From positions 683,124 to 747,123 of the forward strand of contig NMRA01000167.1 of the NCBI GenBank assembly GCA_002633005.1: 64,000 nucleotides of DNA, given 5' to 3'. The position numbers and the translations under genes were made by a program. The DNA comes from Phoronis australis. Lineage: Eukaryota; Phoronida; Phoronidae. The notes under the pieces are model-generated. The model had not been told where the DNA came from. It did not search any database and saw only the letters and a program-made list of their open reading frames with translations. Position 1 is the first letter of the stretch. Each line of letters begins with the position of its first letter. Below, piece after piece: positions 22,653-34,435 of this stretch.

Positions 22653-22778
22653 ATGGCTGACCTAAAGTGCGGGTTTGCGAATTTATCTATTTATCTGGCA
22701 CTGCCAGTCGCATCGAATGTGGTATTTCTACAAATTGCGGGGAGAAACAACTTTGGAAACTCTAGGGAAATACACAAG
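22653..22778 (+). CDS. Candidate exon 1 of a small membrane protein carried inside the TTAA element
   Basis: ATG at 22653 opens 42 codons to a donor (CACAAG|GTATAG). The product starts MADLKCGFANLSIYLALPVA and holds one hydrophobic stretch that could be a signal anchor. The exon ends in phase 0, matching the next candidate exon. I do not recognise the family. Evidence is limited to the splice sites, phase match and protein-like composition. Confidence 0.35.
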
Positions 22779-23516
22779 GTATAGAGCGAGACATTTGAGC
22801 ACCTTATAAGAGTACGTGGAGCTGATGTGGAGGTGGAACGTGTCCTCCTGAGTAGTCTGTCTCAGTGTCTGCCTCGGAGGCACTGTGTGCAGCAGGAGCT
22901 ACATAATCTACCGTATTAGGTTCACTTGCCCGAATCATCGTTACAACACTCGAGATATGTTGGCGTCGCCAAAGACACTTAGAACATTCACTGCACACTA
23001 GAGGAGAAATCTGATAGAGGTCTGAAAAATTACCAAAGACGTTTAAAGCCAAGGTTCAACGTCCTGCTTCGTGTGAGCTCAGGTAGGAATCACTAAACTC
23101 CAGGGTCTGACCCTGAGGAATATTTTTAGAAGCCCGTCATTCATGCAAAAATACTTTTATTGACACAAAGTGATTGCTTATAGCTTTGGCCTTATTGCTT
23201 AATCATATCTTATCCAAATGTGTTGATGTTTATGCAACTACATGTATACAATGGCATAGAAAATAAGGTTGTCATCATAACTTTTCATAACAACCACCAA
23301 ATGTGTAACATGACTTCTGCCCATGAAATACTTTTAGAGACTAGGGAGTATGTTTTGTCTACCAATGATTTTCTGCGATTGTGAAGTTAATTAAACATGC
23401 TAAAGCCGTCAAAAATATTGGTCCCTTCACTTATTTTAGCTTGGTATTCATATTTTGTGAGCCGAAATGGCCACATTAAATTTAATATGTTTAATTTTTC
23501 ATTAATACAATTTTAG

Positions 23517-23690
23517 GAATCGGGAAAGGCTTATGCTGAAGAAGTGGCTTCTGCTGAAGTTGGAGACTTGCCGATTATTAGTAAAGGTTGGGTATGGAAA
23601 ATTTCACAACCAGCGAGAAGATACCCTTCTGGACAACTAAGTGAGGGGGCTAGAGAGAGGCCGAAAAGTCTACTCCCAGAAGATATGTAA
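23517..23690 (+). CDS. Candidate exon 2 of the same small protein
   Basis: After a pyrimidine-rich acceptor (CATTAATACAATTTTAG) the frame continues in phase 0 for 57 codons to TAA at 23688. It includes ESGKAYAEEVASAEVGDLPI and a basic, proline-containing tail ending LLPEDM. Joined to exon 1 the product would be 99 residues. If real, this is an intron-containing gene picked up at the DNA level by the transposon. The overlapping 171-codon minus-strand frame (23531-24046) is probably its shadow. Confidence 0.35.
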   Translation, partial: ESGKAYAEEVASAEVGDLPIISKGWVWKISQPARRYPSGQLSEGARERPKSLLPEDM

Positions 23691-26180
23691 AAGAGAATTT
23701 GTAGCTTGAGGAACGAGTTGGGGAAAAAGCATTTGCCAAAGATTACTGGCTTATACCACAACAGGTCCAAAGTAATTTGTTGAGATAGGCCACTCTCAAC
23801 AAATGTGGGGAAACTGGGACAGAGGAAGTGGAGTATGCATAGAAAGAGGCAATCTGCGATTGTCAAGGATGTAGCATTGTAAAAATTCAATGGGAGGAAA
23901 CAGTACAGTGGCTGGACCTGTAAATACTCTGGCTGATCTGCTAAATCCAGTGGGGGCATTATTGTATCAGCACAGCTGTGTAGGGAAGTAGGCCTGTGTG
24001 TTGTCGCAAGCTTTGTTTGCACCAGAACTGCTTGTGTGAACAGCACAAGTCTAAAATTTACCTAGTCTAAGACTGAGTTTTTGTCCAGGCACGGATTATG
24101 ATCCTGGGCCACATGGTAATGGTACATTGTTCATTTTGTTTAGCCACTGGATTTTTTGGTCTGACAGGATTACTCAGTGTCGCCATCACATTTAGATGAT
24201 TTCTGACCTCTGTACTATTTCTTTTCCTTGAAGATGCGTAATTGATCTGAATTTATGTTTCCGCATTTTATTTACCATTGTAGATTTTTGTTTGTAAATG
24301 GGTATATATTACTGAAATTTGAGACCCTGTTGCAGTTTTTTTTGCTGGTTTTTAACTTATCTTTCTGCCTGGGTTGTAAACCCATATTCTGTCCAGGATG
24401 TAATAAGTTTTGATTTAGACCATTTACCTCTATAAACTTTGCTCAGTTTGTTCCTTATCCAGATGGGAAGTGATTTCTGGAATTGTAGCGAATTGACAGT
24501 TTGCTATTCCTTGAGACCATGCTGTGTGTATAAAATCGCACATTATTAGTGTGGTAGCAATTGCATATTGCCAGATCTTTCAAAGTTCTGAAATTTCTCA
24601 AAGTGACCTGGAAGTAATACCTATTTCGTGATGGTAAAATGTCTAAATCAAAAGTTGTTCTATGTGATTTTAGGCGAGTTTATGTCCACTTCAAATGATT
24701 TTTTGTTGTAGTACTGAAAAGTAGTGGCACATTAGCTCTGGTGGCTCCTTGTTTTTTTGGCGAATTGATCATTTTATGGTTCCCATGGGTAGTTTTGTTA
24801 CTGGGTCTAGTATGTATGTACAACTGTAATCGTAGGGCAATTGTAATGCAAACCGTGTTGCAAAAGTATTTTTTCATGACCATTTCATTGTAAAATGCTG
24901 CCTAATTGGAACCAACAAGCCAATTTTTCATTTTGTGGTGGTTAGTTTTGATAAGAACATTGATGTGGTAAATACAGCTACCTCAAGTTTGTGAAGAAGA
25001 GATTTCCAGTGTTGTCAGCGATATTGCGAAATCACTTTTTCGCAGTGAGACTACATCACCTTGAATGTAATTCCCTGACTTTATGAGCTTTGTGTGGTTG
25101 ACTCTGTCCTGTAGCAATTAGAGTGTTGAAAAGATCTAGAAGGCAATTTTTTATTAGAGTCATAACATTTGCACTTTTGACTGTACAGTTATCTTTGCAT
25201 TGTATTACGAAAACATATTTTGTAGTACGCAAGTCTCTGGTTGGTATTTTATATTTTTTCACAAGGAATATTTTCAACTTAGATGAGTTGTCTGTGAGGT
25301 AGGCAATTTTCAAATAAGATAATGAATAAAATTGTCAAACATTGTTTTATTTTTTAGATGTGTGATCTTCCAATAAGTGATTACTTTTAAAAAACCTGTG
25401 CAGAATTTGATTTTTACTCTTCATTTGAAGGAGAATAAATCCATAAACCTGCATTGTCTAGAAATTTTACTCAAACTACATATTACAGGGTTGGGGATTG
25501 GAATCTTAATACAACAGAGTCTGAACCCGTACCATGAGCAATACAACACAATACACGGATATAAAAATTTGGTGTTTAGGTTCCACGGAAAGGATTCGTG
25601 TGCGCGGTAATAGTTACTAAGGTGCGTGGTCATTGTTTGTGGATACTTTGGGATTCCTCTTCTGTGGTCATCCACGGGAAACCTGGTCGCATAGAGAACA
25701 ATAGATTAGCATCTTCATTGTTTCCGTTGTTATAATAAAGATATAATGACGAGCACTTATCGGCAACGGTCTGATGTACGCAAGGTTCTATATCCATGCG
25801 ACCTGTGTTGTTACATCCAACAATGACACAACAAAGGAAAACAATGATAGGACCGATGGGCGAAAAACATGCGACGAGTTGCCATGGACAGTGGTGGAGT
25901 TTGTCTTGTCATTCGAATGTTTTTACAGAACTGCAAACCCGGTATTTCGTCAGGAAAATTTCTGCGGTCTTTTGTTTTAAGTCGTGGGAAAAATTGCGGT
26001 CATGCAACCAAACTTATCCTTCATTTGATATTACAATGCATTGCATGAACATTTGATCAACAGAAAATCTGACTTGAATATGTGTGAAGAAATACCCATG
26101 AGGAAATTGCAAAGTAAAACAACTGTAAATCAAAATAACCTACATTTGTCGAGTTCATGTCTAACCCTGTTCACTGTGGA
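23691..26180. other. Interior of the TTAA element, no further gene seen
   Basis: AT-rich sequence with AATAAA motifs (for example near 25324) and only short unrelated frames. It could include the 3' UTR of the candidate gene. No DDE transposase or THAP domain was recognised on either strand. Confidence 0.4.
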
Positions 26181-26899
26181 GGACATAATCGGCTTTTTAC
26201 AAAATGGAGCCATGTATGGTATTTAGGGGTACTATAGCCCTAAGTGATCAGTAGTAAAACGTTCAAAACATTCAGGAGGAACTAACTTGTTGCAAAATAT
26301 CGAAAAACATGAAGGACAATCGGATTTTACGGTGCTCACGCATCGATCTCAGATATATGAAAATTTCTCATTTTAGTACATTTGAGGTGCCAAAATATAT
26401 AACTAATAAACTGGCTGACAAAGTTTTTATTTTATGAAATGAAAGTAACATGTTTTGTCAACATTTTGGCTAAGTTTCATTCTCATAACAGTGGGGGCAG
26501 ATTTGGTACAGCAGTGTACTGAACACAACCTCAAAATGGCATAACGGGGGGCAGTGTAGTAAAACTACTAAATGAGGGTGGTAAATCGGAATCGTGTTTC
26601 AAGACATCTGTGTAACAATCTACAGGCACCACTAAACAATGCCAAGTGAATAATAAATCAATAGCTTTCATTCAAGGAAAAATATGAACAGTTAAAACTG
26701 GACAGTTTTTATACCGTGAAAACATGGCTGCGAAGCCGTAAAATGTGTTTGAGCCTATAACTTTAGAAAAACGCAATATTTTGAGGAAATATTTTACCGC
26801 TGTTTATAGATCCCATAGGACTACCTATGTGCCAAATTTGGTGAAAATCGGCTGACCCCCACCTTGCCGCTCATGGCTGGTGCTCTCGTGGACTAGTAC

Positions 26900-26903
26900 T
26901 TAA
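26900..26903. repeat. TTAA target duplication, right
   Basis: TTAA directly follows the CTAGTAC terminus. Confidence 0.75.
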
Positions 26904-27495
26904 TGAGCTTAACTAGCTTGCAATTGAAATAACCGTCAATATACGCTGGGTCAGGGCCCATGTGGGAATTGATGGCAATGAGAATGCAGATAGATTCGCA
27001 AAGATAGGAGCAAGCGTTCTGCATTTTGTGCCTGAACCTGCTATCCCGGTATCTTACGGATGTTGCAGAATGAGTATACACAACTGGGTACATATCCAGT
27101 CAGCAGCCCACTGGGCATCACTTAACTCCTTCCGAAAGACCAAGGAGAATTTTCCCAACGTGATCGAACCAAAAGGTTCAAAAAGCCTTCTGAGTCTAGA
27201 TAGATTGGGTATAAGACACGTCACTCAAATTTTGACGGGCCGCTGCAACCTAGCCCGACACAGACATATTACTGGGCATATGGGGAGCCCTCTGAGTCCC
27301 GAGTGTAGTACTGACGTAGAATCTCCTAAACATCTGGTAGAGTCTTGCCCAGCTTTTTATAGGCTAAGGAGCAACCTACTGGATGACACTGTTACATGCC
27401 TACAGCATATAGCGCATGGCAACAAATGGAAACGTCTGTCCGTTTTCCTAAAGGAGACTGGTAGACTTAAAACCTTTCTTCACGAGGAGCCATAA
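26904..27495 (+). mobile_element. RNase H-bearing retrotransposon, 3' part
   Basis: The frame resumes with IRWVRAHVGIDGNENADRFA, the last RNase H motif (H..G..GNE.AD). A C-terminal region follows with LGIRHVTQILTGRCNLARH and a Cys-His cluster (CSTDVESPKHLVESCPAF). This is the gag-like zinc region found after RNase H in I-type elements, and it ends at 27493-27495. It is the continuation of 20060-21869. One in-frame stop (near 26915) lies at the junction side. Confidence 0.85.
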
Positions 27496-27864
27496 TTGGG
27501 CTCTCGTGCTTTTGCTCAGGTGTTTTATGCAATGGGCCTAACCATGAGGCATGCGCACGTTCGACAAATGATAATTCAAAATATCAAAATGATATGAGAA
27601 AAAATGCAACAGTAGAAATAAACGAATACCCAGGTACATTCCCTTCACAGACAGCCAGAGGGCTTATCCCTGCAGTAAATCCAATGCGAAGCTGTTAACG
27701 TAAAAAACTGCTGCACATGCACTTGTTAAATAGCCGTCCGCAGTAACCTACCCCAACTTACGGACGCTGGACTTCAGACACTGAGCGGAATGCAAACGTT
27801 TGGGTCTCGTTGCATTCGACACATTACTTCAATGCAGCTGTTCAACTGAGAAATATCGTTACAG

Positions 27865-28596
27865 GTACAGCATCTCACAAGCAGCAAAACGGGGAGAATA
27901 AGAACAGGCTCGAAAGTCACATTCACCTGTGCAGACGAATATACAACGAACAGCGGTAACAAATCATTGACAACCACATGCAAGTATCCGGGACAATTCA
28001 GCCCTGCTGTTCCAACAGCGTGTGTGGTAGCTACGACAGTGAGCACTCCATCCGGTACGTCTCCTGCGACAAGAAAACCTACGACAGTGAGTACTCCACC
28101 CGGTACGTCTCCTGCGACAAGAAAACCTACGACTGCTCAACCGAATACTGCATCTGCGTCCAGAATGCACGAGTCGTCCACAACGTCAATATCAGGTGTT
28201 ACGACTGCAGCTCACCCTATACCGTCCAAAGTAACTGAGGTCACGAGCGGATCCGCATCACGTTCCCTGTCAAATCCAAGCACGTTGGCTCCAGAACGAT
28301 CTTCACTGCTGTCATCGATCAGAACACCAAAGGCAAGATCCAACACTACAATTGTGGATTCACTGGCAACGGTTGCTGCAACGATTGTTGGCAAAATGAC
28401 ACAGACTGTACCAGCTGTCACTTCAGGTCGACCAACACTGCCCACTGTAAATGCGGTCACGAGGTCCATAGACAAGTCAACGTCAACAGCTGTCGGCAAA
28501 ACTTCAGGCACTGCAACTCCGGGAACGTCTTCTCAGTTCTACGAACTTTTTTCGTTGATCATAATTATTATGACCTGGGCATTGTTCACGTTTTAG
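27865..28596 (+). CDS. Terminal exon of a sushi/CCP, Thr/Ser-rich, probably GPI-anchored protein (paralogue B)
   Basis: Begins after the acceptor CGTTACAG (to 27864) and is open to the stop at 28594-28596. It has the same partial sushi domain as paralogue A (FTCADEY, TTTCKYPG, PTACV). A Thr/Ser/Pro-rich stalk of about 155 residues follows, likely heavily O-glycosylated, and then the hydrophobic end FYELFSLIIIIMTWALFTF with no cytoplasmic tail, a probable GPI signal. The stalk contains a duplicated 16-residue unit and is about twice the length of paralogue A. Upstream exons, including the signal peptide and first sushi cysteine, were not found. They may have been separated by the retrotransposon ending at 27495. 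Confidence 0.65.
   Translation, partial: VQHLTSSKTGRIRTGSKVTFTCADEYTTNSGNKSLTTTCKYPGQFSPAVPTACVVATTVSTPSGTSPATRKPTTVSTPPGTSPATRKPTTAQPNTASASRMHESSTTSISGVTTAAHPIPSKVTEVTSGSASRSLSNPSTLAPERSSLLSSIRTPKARSNTTIVDSLATVAATIVGKMTQTVPAVTSGRPTLPTVNAVTRSIDKSTSTAVGKTSGTATPGTSSQFYELFSLIIIIMTWALFTF
28033..28128 (+). repeat. 48-bp tandem duplication in the stalk
   Basis: Two copies of a 48-bp unit starting ACGACAGTGAG encode TTVSTPSGTSPATRKP and TTVSTPPGTSPATRKP. Paralogue A has a single diverged unit. Confidence 0.9.
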
Positions 28597-29330
28597 TTGA
28601 AGCAACACCAATACACGAGTCCAGGGCATTTCGAGATAAGATCGTGAGCTCTTACATTGCAATATTTGGACGCAACTATAAAATATAGATGTTTACTTGC
28701 AATAGCCAGAAAATGGAGAAAACAAAGCTTCACAATAAATTGATGCCACCAGTGCCTGAATAGAGTGGGGTTTGCACACACACTTTCTGATTATTTATCA
28801 AATTGGCTGGCATTCCTCTCGGCTTCGCTAATGTTTGTAATAGTATTGGGGGCTTTAAAAAGGCCTGGAACAAGAAAGGTCAACTAAATTGCATTATTCA
28901 AAGTGGTTCTCTCGCGTTTCATGTCTCTTTAAATGAATCATTTCATAGACTTGTATTGTCTTTTTACCAAGGGACAACAAACAACATTTATTGACCATTG
29001 GGAGGACTTTGTCGGTGAAAACCTGTCCGACATTGCAATATATCCAAATTGTTACCGACATCACTACCTTTATATGAGCTCCAAATCCGTAGCATAACAT
29101 AGGTAGTTCATAGTGAAATTGTGCACGTGTTGTGATTGGAACGCTTCCCACTTTATGACAGTCCAGTCGATATCTCTCTCGAAAAATTGTGATTTTAGTA
29201 GGACCTATACCTTCACGTCTTCATATATCTTAAAACTCTTGTGAAGTTTTTGGTTTGGCACTAAGTAAATTAGAATGAGAGACGACGGACGAAACTGTGG
29301 ACTCGTGTATTACATATAAACCTTGAGTGA

Positions 29331-32029
29331 ATTTGGCGTTTTCGCCTGGTCAACCGGCAAAGACAACTGACGACTCCCCACTTACAGGGCAATCAGATGT
29401 CTTAGCCAGTTGTCTATCAATATAATATTATAGGTGTTTATTTCAATAAAATATATCGCGTTAGCGATATAAACATTGACGCTTTGAGATATACAGCGGT
29501 AATAAGTTACGAAAATGCACTCTCTTGTAGACGCTTCATTTGAGAAGCCAACGATGAAAAAGCAGGAACATACCCGAATTACGTAAAGCTCTCTCGCGTA
29601 GGCCTAGCTGTGGAGCATCGGTTACCTGCTGTATCGCGCCGCCTAGTGGTTAACACATTAAGAGCAAAGCATTAAAAATTCGCGACATGATGCAGCATCA
29701 GTGATACGGTGCGAGTTAATTAGTTCATTTAATTGTCGGGCTCATAGCCTAGATACTCACATGTTCAAGTACATCGATTACTTCAAAGCAAAAGCAACGG
29801 GTGCAATTTTCTCTGTTTTAAAATTAGCTGTTGAGATGCTTCAACGGCGACTGAGTTTAAAAAACACGTGAAAATAGTTCCACCTCGAACGATAGGTATA
29901 CAGGCTACTCGGCTAGCTGAGCTGTCTATTACAAGATAAGTGTGAGCTTAGCTGACAGTTCACGCCAATGAGGTGTGAAAATAAGACAACGCGTGAACTC
30001 CGTGGCGGATTTAGTGGGCCAAGCCGCCCAAAATTATCCCAGGTTCCATTTGGCAGTTCAGTAGTGCGAATATTTGACGGGCAAAATCCTGGGTAATGCT
30101 GTACCCTGCCCGCCCCCCTTCCAACTCAAAATCATGGACCCGCCCCTACGATTTACGGATATTTGTGTACAGTCAAGACAATTCACAGAACGACAACGCG
30201 AACATATGTAGAAACAATGTTTTAGTGAAGCCAGGCAAGGTTGATTTCAGTAACACATACAACTAAACCCAAGAGGAAGCCCACACACACAACATGCTAC
30301 TGTCTTCACTTTCCCAACAGAAAGCTTGATAAAGTTGCGAGACCAAAGAAACCCGAGAGGCAGCGCGCATTGGTTGGGTTTTCAAATTTGACTTGTTCCT
30401 CTAGTTGCGTTGCCTAGGAGACACATTGCCTCATTATCCCGGTAACACTTGTTAGGAGGCAACTTCAGGCCCGGTATGCGAAGAAGCACAGGTTGATGGC
30501 CTCATAGTTTCAAGCTGAATTAAATACATGTAGGCTGTAGCTGTCGACCTGCCTGGATCACCGTGCGCAGCATTGGGCTGTGGAGACGCGCGCCAAAATC
30601 AAAGGTTCCACGTCCGGAGTTAAGACCTGTCTGATTACTTCCATTCCCGGTGTTAACTCAGTGTCTTAACTCTAGACTGTGGATACAATACATTTTTACT
30701 TGAAGTTTAATTATATAACAGCTTAATATTTTGATGACGTGTAATAAATTATTCGGGAGGTTAGGTAGATTGTGAACTTCGTAACTTCGAGGCTGCTGAT
30801 TGTACAGTGGAAACTAGTACCTTACTGAAAAAGAACGAGAACGAAGTCGAGCTTCGTTGACTTGTGGTTGCGACAATCTCGACCCAGTCGTTGAATTTCA
30901 ATCGCGACCCAGTCGTTGAATTTCAAACTCCTTTGAGATTTTAACCAGTGTTCTTAAGTTGTTATTTATACCTTGCTTACTGCGATCAAACTGCAGCGTA
31001 GGCTACACGTGTATCACTTCCAAAGCTGCAAACTTTTTTCAACTGACGAAATTGCTGTGACTAATTTCGTCAAAAAACACCCTCTCGACCTTCGAGGTAA
31101 CTCACGGTGATGAGTTAGCACATTTTTGTGAATTGCTCAAGAACGGTCCACATATAGGTAATGACACGGACATCTAAAACGGAGCGAGTAGGCCTACATG
31201 TAGATACGCCAGTGTGTCGGTTTATAACGAACAACTGGGGCCGAAGCGTTTTAGAAATTTTGAAATCGAATTCAGAATCTACTTCACTCTCGGTTACGAT
31301 CGAATAGCTGCATGTGTGGGCGAACGCATTTTTAAAACTTAATATACGAATCAAGAACGAGTCCACTGAACCAACATGTTATAGCCTCCAGTAGGTCCTT
31401 GAACTCAGATGGCTTTTCCCAATTTTTTGCAATAAAGGCAGTCGATTTGGCAAGTTTGAAACCCAAAAACAGAAGAAAAAAAAAAACGACGCGATCAAAT
31501 CAAATCAAAGACCTACATGTACCAACCATACAAATGTCGTTTCCGGCAGAGTGTAATCGTCTCGTCTGCTCGTCAGTGAATTGCAGAGTGCGAGAAACCG
31601 ACAAATCTGTTATTTCACCAGTAAATGTAGTTTGAAAATACAAACTGTTACTAAAAGATTTCAACGTTGAACGGAGTATATTGTAAACGTGTATACAATA
31701 TCAATGTGAAATTATGTACATTCACGTTAACGCACTCTCTCCCAAGTTTATTTGGACTTGGCCACTGATAGCTGCTCGTGGAACTATTTCCGTGACAACG
31801 ACAGCGCACTCACAATGCACTTGTCAAGACCACCGGCGTTCTCACGCCACCTTCTGTTTTTAATCACAAGACTTCAGCCGGAGCAGACTGGCGTGTAGGT
31901 ATGTCTTATGGAAAACCCACCCAGCGACGTAATGAGATTATGAAATATATAACAAGAGCAACGCGGAGCGTCATGCGCCCACGAATGCACCACAAACGGT
32001 GTGTTTCTACAGTTGTTCATTTGTATCAT
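29331..32029. other. No gene seen; one MITE-like piece
   Basis: No exon with good coding character was found. At 30000-30155 the inverted motif GGCGGATTTAGTGGG...GACCCGCCCCTACG marks a MITE related to the one at 38059. A 22-bp direct repeat (CGACCCAGTCGTTGAATTTCAA) occurs twice at 30890-30930. A perfect 10-bp-arm hairpin (TGACGAAATT...AATTTCGTCA) lies near 31042-31070. A simple A tract is at 31471. Confidence 0.45.
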
Positions 32030-32990
32030 AAAAATGGCTTCTAGATGGCGCAAAACGTCCAATCTATCTGAAAACGGAACATACCGTCGCTTCTTTAGTA
32101 GAAAGCCATTTACCAAATTTCATAAAAATCTGTCAAGAAACTTCAGAGAAACAAAGGAAAACAGAAAAAATGACATTTCAACTAGGGGGCACAGCGTCCG
32201 CCTCAAAGTCGTCGTCTATTGTTAGCTTCATATAAATACCTCAAATCCATCTAAAAATGGGAGGATAGCGTCATGTCATCAATAGATGATTACATTCCAA
32301 ATTTTATGAAAATACGTTGAGGACCTTTGAAGATACAGAGGTAAACGTAAAAAACTAAAATTGCCACTAGGGGGCACATCGGTGGTTCGATCTGTGCCAA
32401 AGTCGTCATCATCCGTTGTCAAAATCATATAAATACACTTCCCAAATTTAGTAAATAAAGATCCTGCAAACTGTTAAGGAGATCCAGCCATGGGCGCAAA
32501 AAACTGCCAATAGGAGGGACCACAGTAGTCGAAGTCGTCCGAAAATCAGGTCAGCCATCCCTTTCATAGGTGAAACATACATTCCAATTTTCACGATCAT
32601 CCTTAGAGCAGTTTGGTTGATATCAGGACGGATGCCAAAAACAGACTCGAAAACAGTAAAAATGGCCACCAGGTGGCGCAAACTGCATCGAATCCATGGG
32701 AAATAGAATGATGACATCATCTCACTAATAGATGCCTATATTCAAAATTTTATGAAAATACGTTGAGGACTTCCAAAAATACAGAGGTAAGCGTAAAAAA
32801 GTAAAACTGCTACTAGGGGGCACACCGGTAGTCGGAGAGGTCCGAAATTTGTCGTCATCCGTCGTCAGCTTCCTTATAACACATCTGCCAAATCTGACCA
32901 AGATCCTGTGAGGGCTTAAGAGATACAGCTGCGGACGCCGGACTACGGACGCCCAGACAGAGATGACGGCAATGTGCGACCACATATATA
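32030..32990. repeat. Irregular tandem array of ~150-bp monomers
   Basis: At least six diverged monomers each contain a CCAAATTT..GAAAAT block, an AGATACAGAGG-like block and a CCACTAGGGGGCACA block followed by GTCGTC. CCAAATTT-type blocks start near 32110, 32297, 32441, 32581, 32741 and 32888. The array ends in GGACGCCGGACTACGGACGCCCAGACAG, a motif seen at the end of many invertebrate repeats. An orphan piece in opposite orientation is near 45455-45480. Confidence 0.7.
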
Positions 32991-33491
32991 AGTGAGCTCA
33001 TAAAAAGAGCACAGATACCTCTATTGCCACAGGTCGTCAGGCCCGTAGAAGGCAAAAATTACTGGGGGGCACAAACCAATTCGACTTCCCCCTTCCTACC
33101 GCCCCCCAACAACCTGTTCTCCGGATGACCCCTTATTTGTACCGACCCCCCCCCCATCACGTGCGCCACAGATGAGGGTTTCGGGGTAATTCTCGGGATA
33201 CAGCCATCAGCATTTGAGTAACCGTGAACCAACAAAGTTTCACGGGAATAAGAATGGGCTTACAGCCAGTGCACTGACGGGTAGCCTTGTACCTGATACA
33301 TGTATCTAACAGTGTGGAAATACGAAATTCGATAACTAAAGCTAGTCCGGCGCTCAGCTATGATTCACTTGAGACAGGCTGCTTAGCTCGTAAAAATTGA
33401 CATCTGCACTGGCTCTATGGTCAAGATTCGTTTTGGGAATAGTTAATTTTATTAATTGTGGTCATTTTTTGAAGGAATTTTGAAAAGGTGA

Positions 33492-34295
33492 GGCCCCACA
33501 AATTTTCAGGCGTCAGGGTTAGACCGTGGCAAAAGACATAGGCGTGGGGCCGGGGACAGTCGAGAAAAAAAGACTGCGAAATACGGATAAGGGAGAAAAT
33601 CCAAGAGTCAGAACATTTAACAACTCTGCATCAGTGCATGGTTTACATTTTGAGGACCCTGGCCAGGACATTGTCTCTAGGGGCTCCGCTTTTGCAGCAC
33701 AAGTCGTCTAAACACCCTTGAAACGAGCACGAAATCCATCATACATATATTTCGAAAAATCGAGAAAATTTATAAACGAACCTTTTGCGGAGCGTAATAA
33801 TTTACTGGATCTTTAAATTCAATAAGTCAGTTTTGCGAATGCAAAACTAAATTTTTCCAGATGCCTCTCTCTGGCAAGGGATAACGGAGACCACTTTCGC
33901 TTTATTTTTTCTCGAAACTGTATATTACTTGAGAAAAATTGAAGACACGACAGATAACATTAAGTGCTGTGCATTTCCTGATATTTGAAAATATAGATGT
34001 TTTCATATTTAGGGGCCCCACCCTTGAAGGAGGCCATTGATGACATTTAAGTGGCAACTTTGTTGTGTTTTTATTGACAAAATTCTTGAGGGGCCGCTCA
34101 CGGAGACAGGGTCCAATGTTGGAATCGATTATTTCTATTTTCCTGTGTTTTGTGAAATCGTGCAACCGGCTTTCATGTTGAAGGTCACTCCCTGCATCGC
34201 TTTGGGACAACACGAGGGTGGAATGCATTGCCACTCTTTTTTCCAAGCTTAATGATGATTAGCCTTTCATCTTAAGGTGTCCCATTTCAGACGGT
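33492..34295. repeat. Left arm of a large fold-back structure
   Basis: This ~800-bp arm is the diverged reverse complement of 35387-36127. Shared landmarks include CAGGCGTCAGGG, GTCGAGAAAA.AAAGACTGC, GAGGGGCCGCTCACGGA and TCCCATTTCAGACGGT. Confidence 0.8.
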
Positions 34296-34435
34296 ACCCT
34301 CTCTCGATGAAGCAGTTGAGGGGAAATGTACCTTTGTCAATCTATACATGTAAATCCGACACTGCCAAGTATTCACGATGGAAGTTGAGATTCCAAATTC
34401 ATCAAAAAACACAAAACACTCGTGCACAGCACAGC
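34296..34435 (+). repeat. 140-bp direct repeat, left copy, at the centre of the fold-back
   Basis: Starts ACCCTCTCTCG and ends CTCGTGCACAGCACAGC. It is repeated in the same orientation at 35234-35376. Confidence 0.8.

Larger units (their letters stand above)
21870..26899. mobile_element. 5,030-bp TTAA-flanked DNA transposon nested in the RNase H domain
   Basis: The ends are inverted: GTATCAGTCCACG...GCGGCAAGGTGGGGGGTCAA at the left, and the complement of GTACTAGTCCACGAG...GCGGCAAGGTGGGGGTCAGC at the right. TTAA lies on both sides. Removing the insert plus one TTAA joins the two halves of the retrotransposon RNase H in one frame, so the boundaries are well supported. TTAA is used by piggyBac and Kolobok transposases, but the GTAY terminus fits neither consensus clearly. 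I could not recognise a transposase inside. The right 700 bp recur inverted at 63277-64000. Confidence 0.8.
27770..29330 (+). repeat. Segmental duplication, copy B (partner 2405-5130)
   Basis: Same-orientation match to copy A across the exon and about 700 bp of 3' flank. It ends near the shared GACGGACGAAACYGTGGACTCGTGTATTACA motif. Copy B lacks the 917-bp hAT-like insertion and so serves as an empty-site reference. Confidence 0.8.

Noticed and set aside
23531-24046. 171-codon minus-strand ORF
   Set aside because: It overlaps the candidate + strand exon 2 in antisense and has no recognisable domain.
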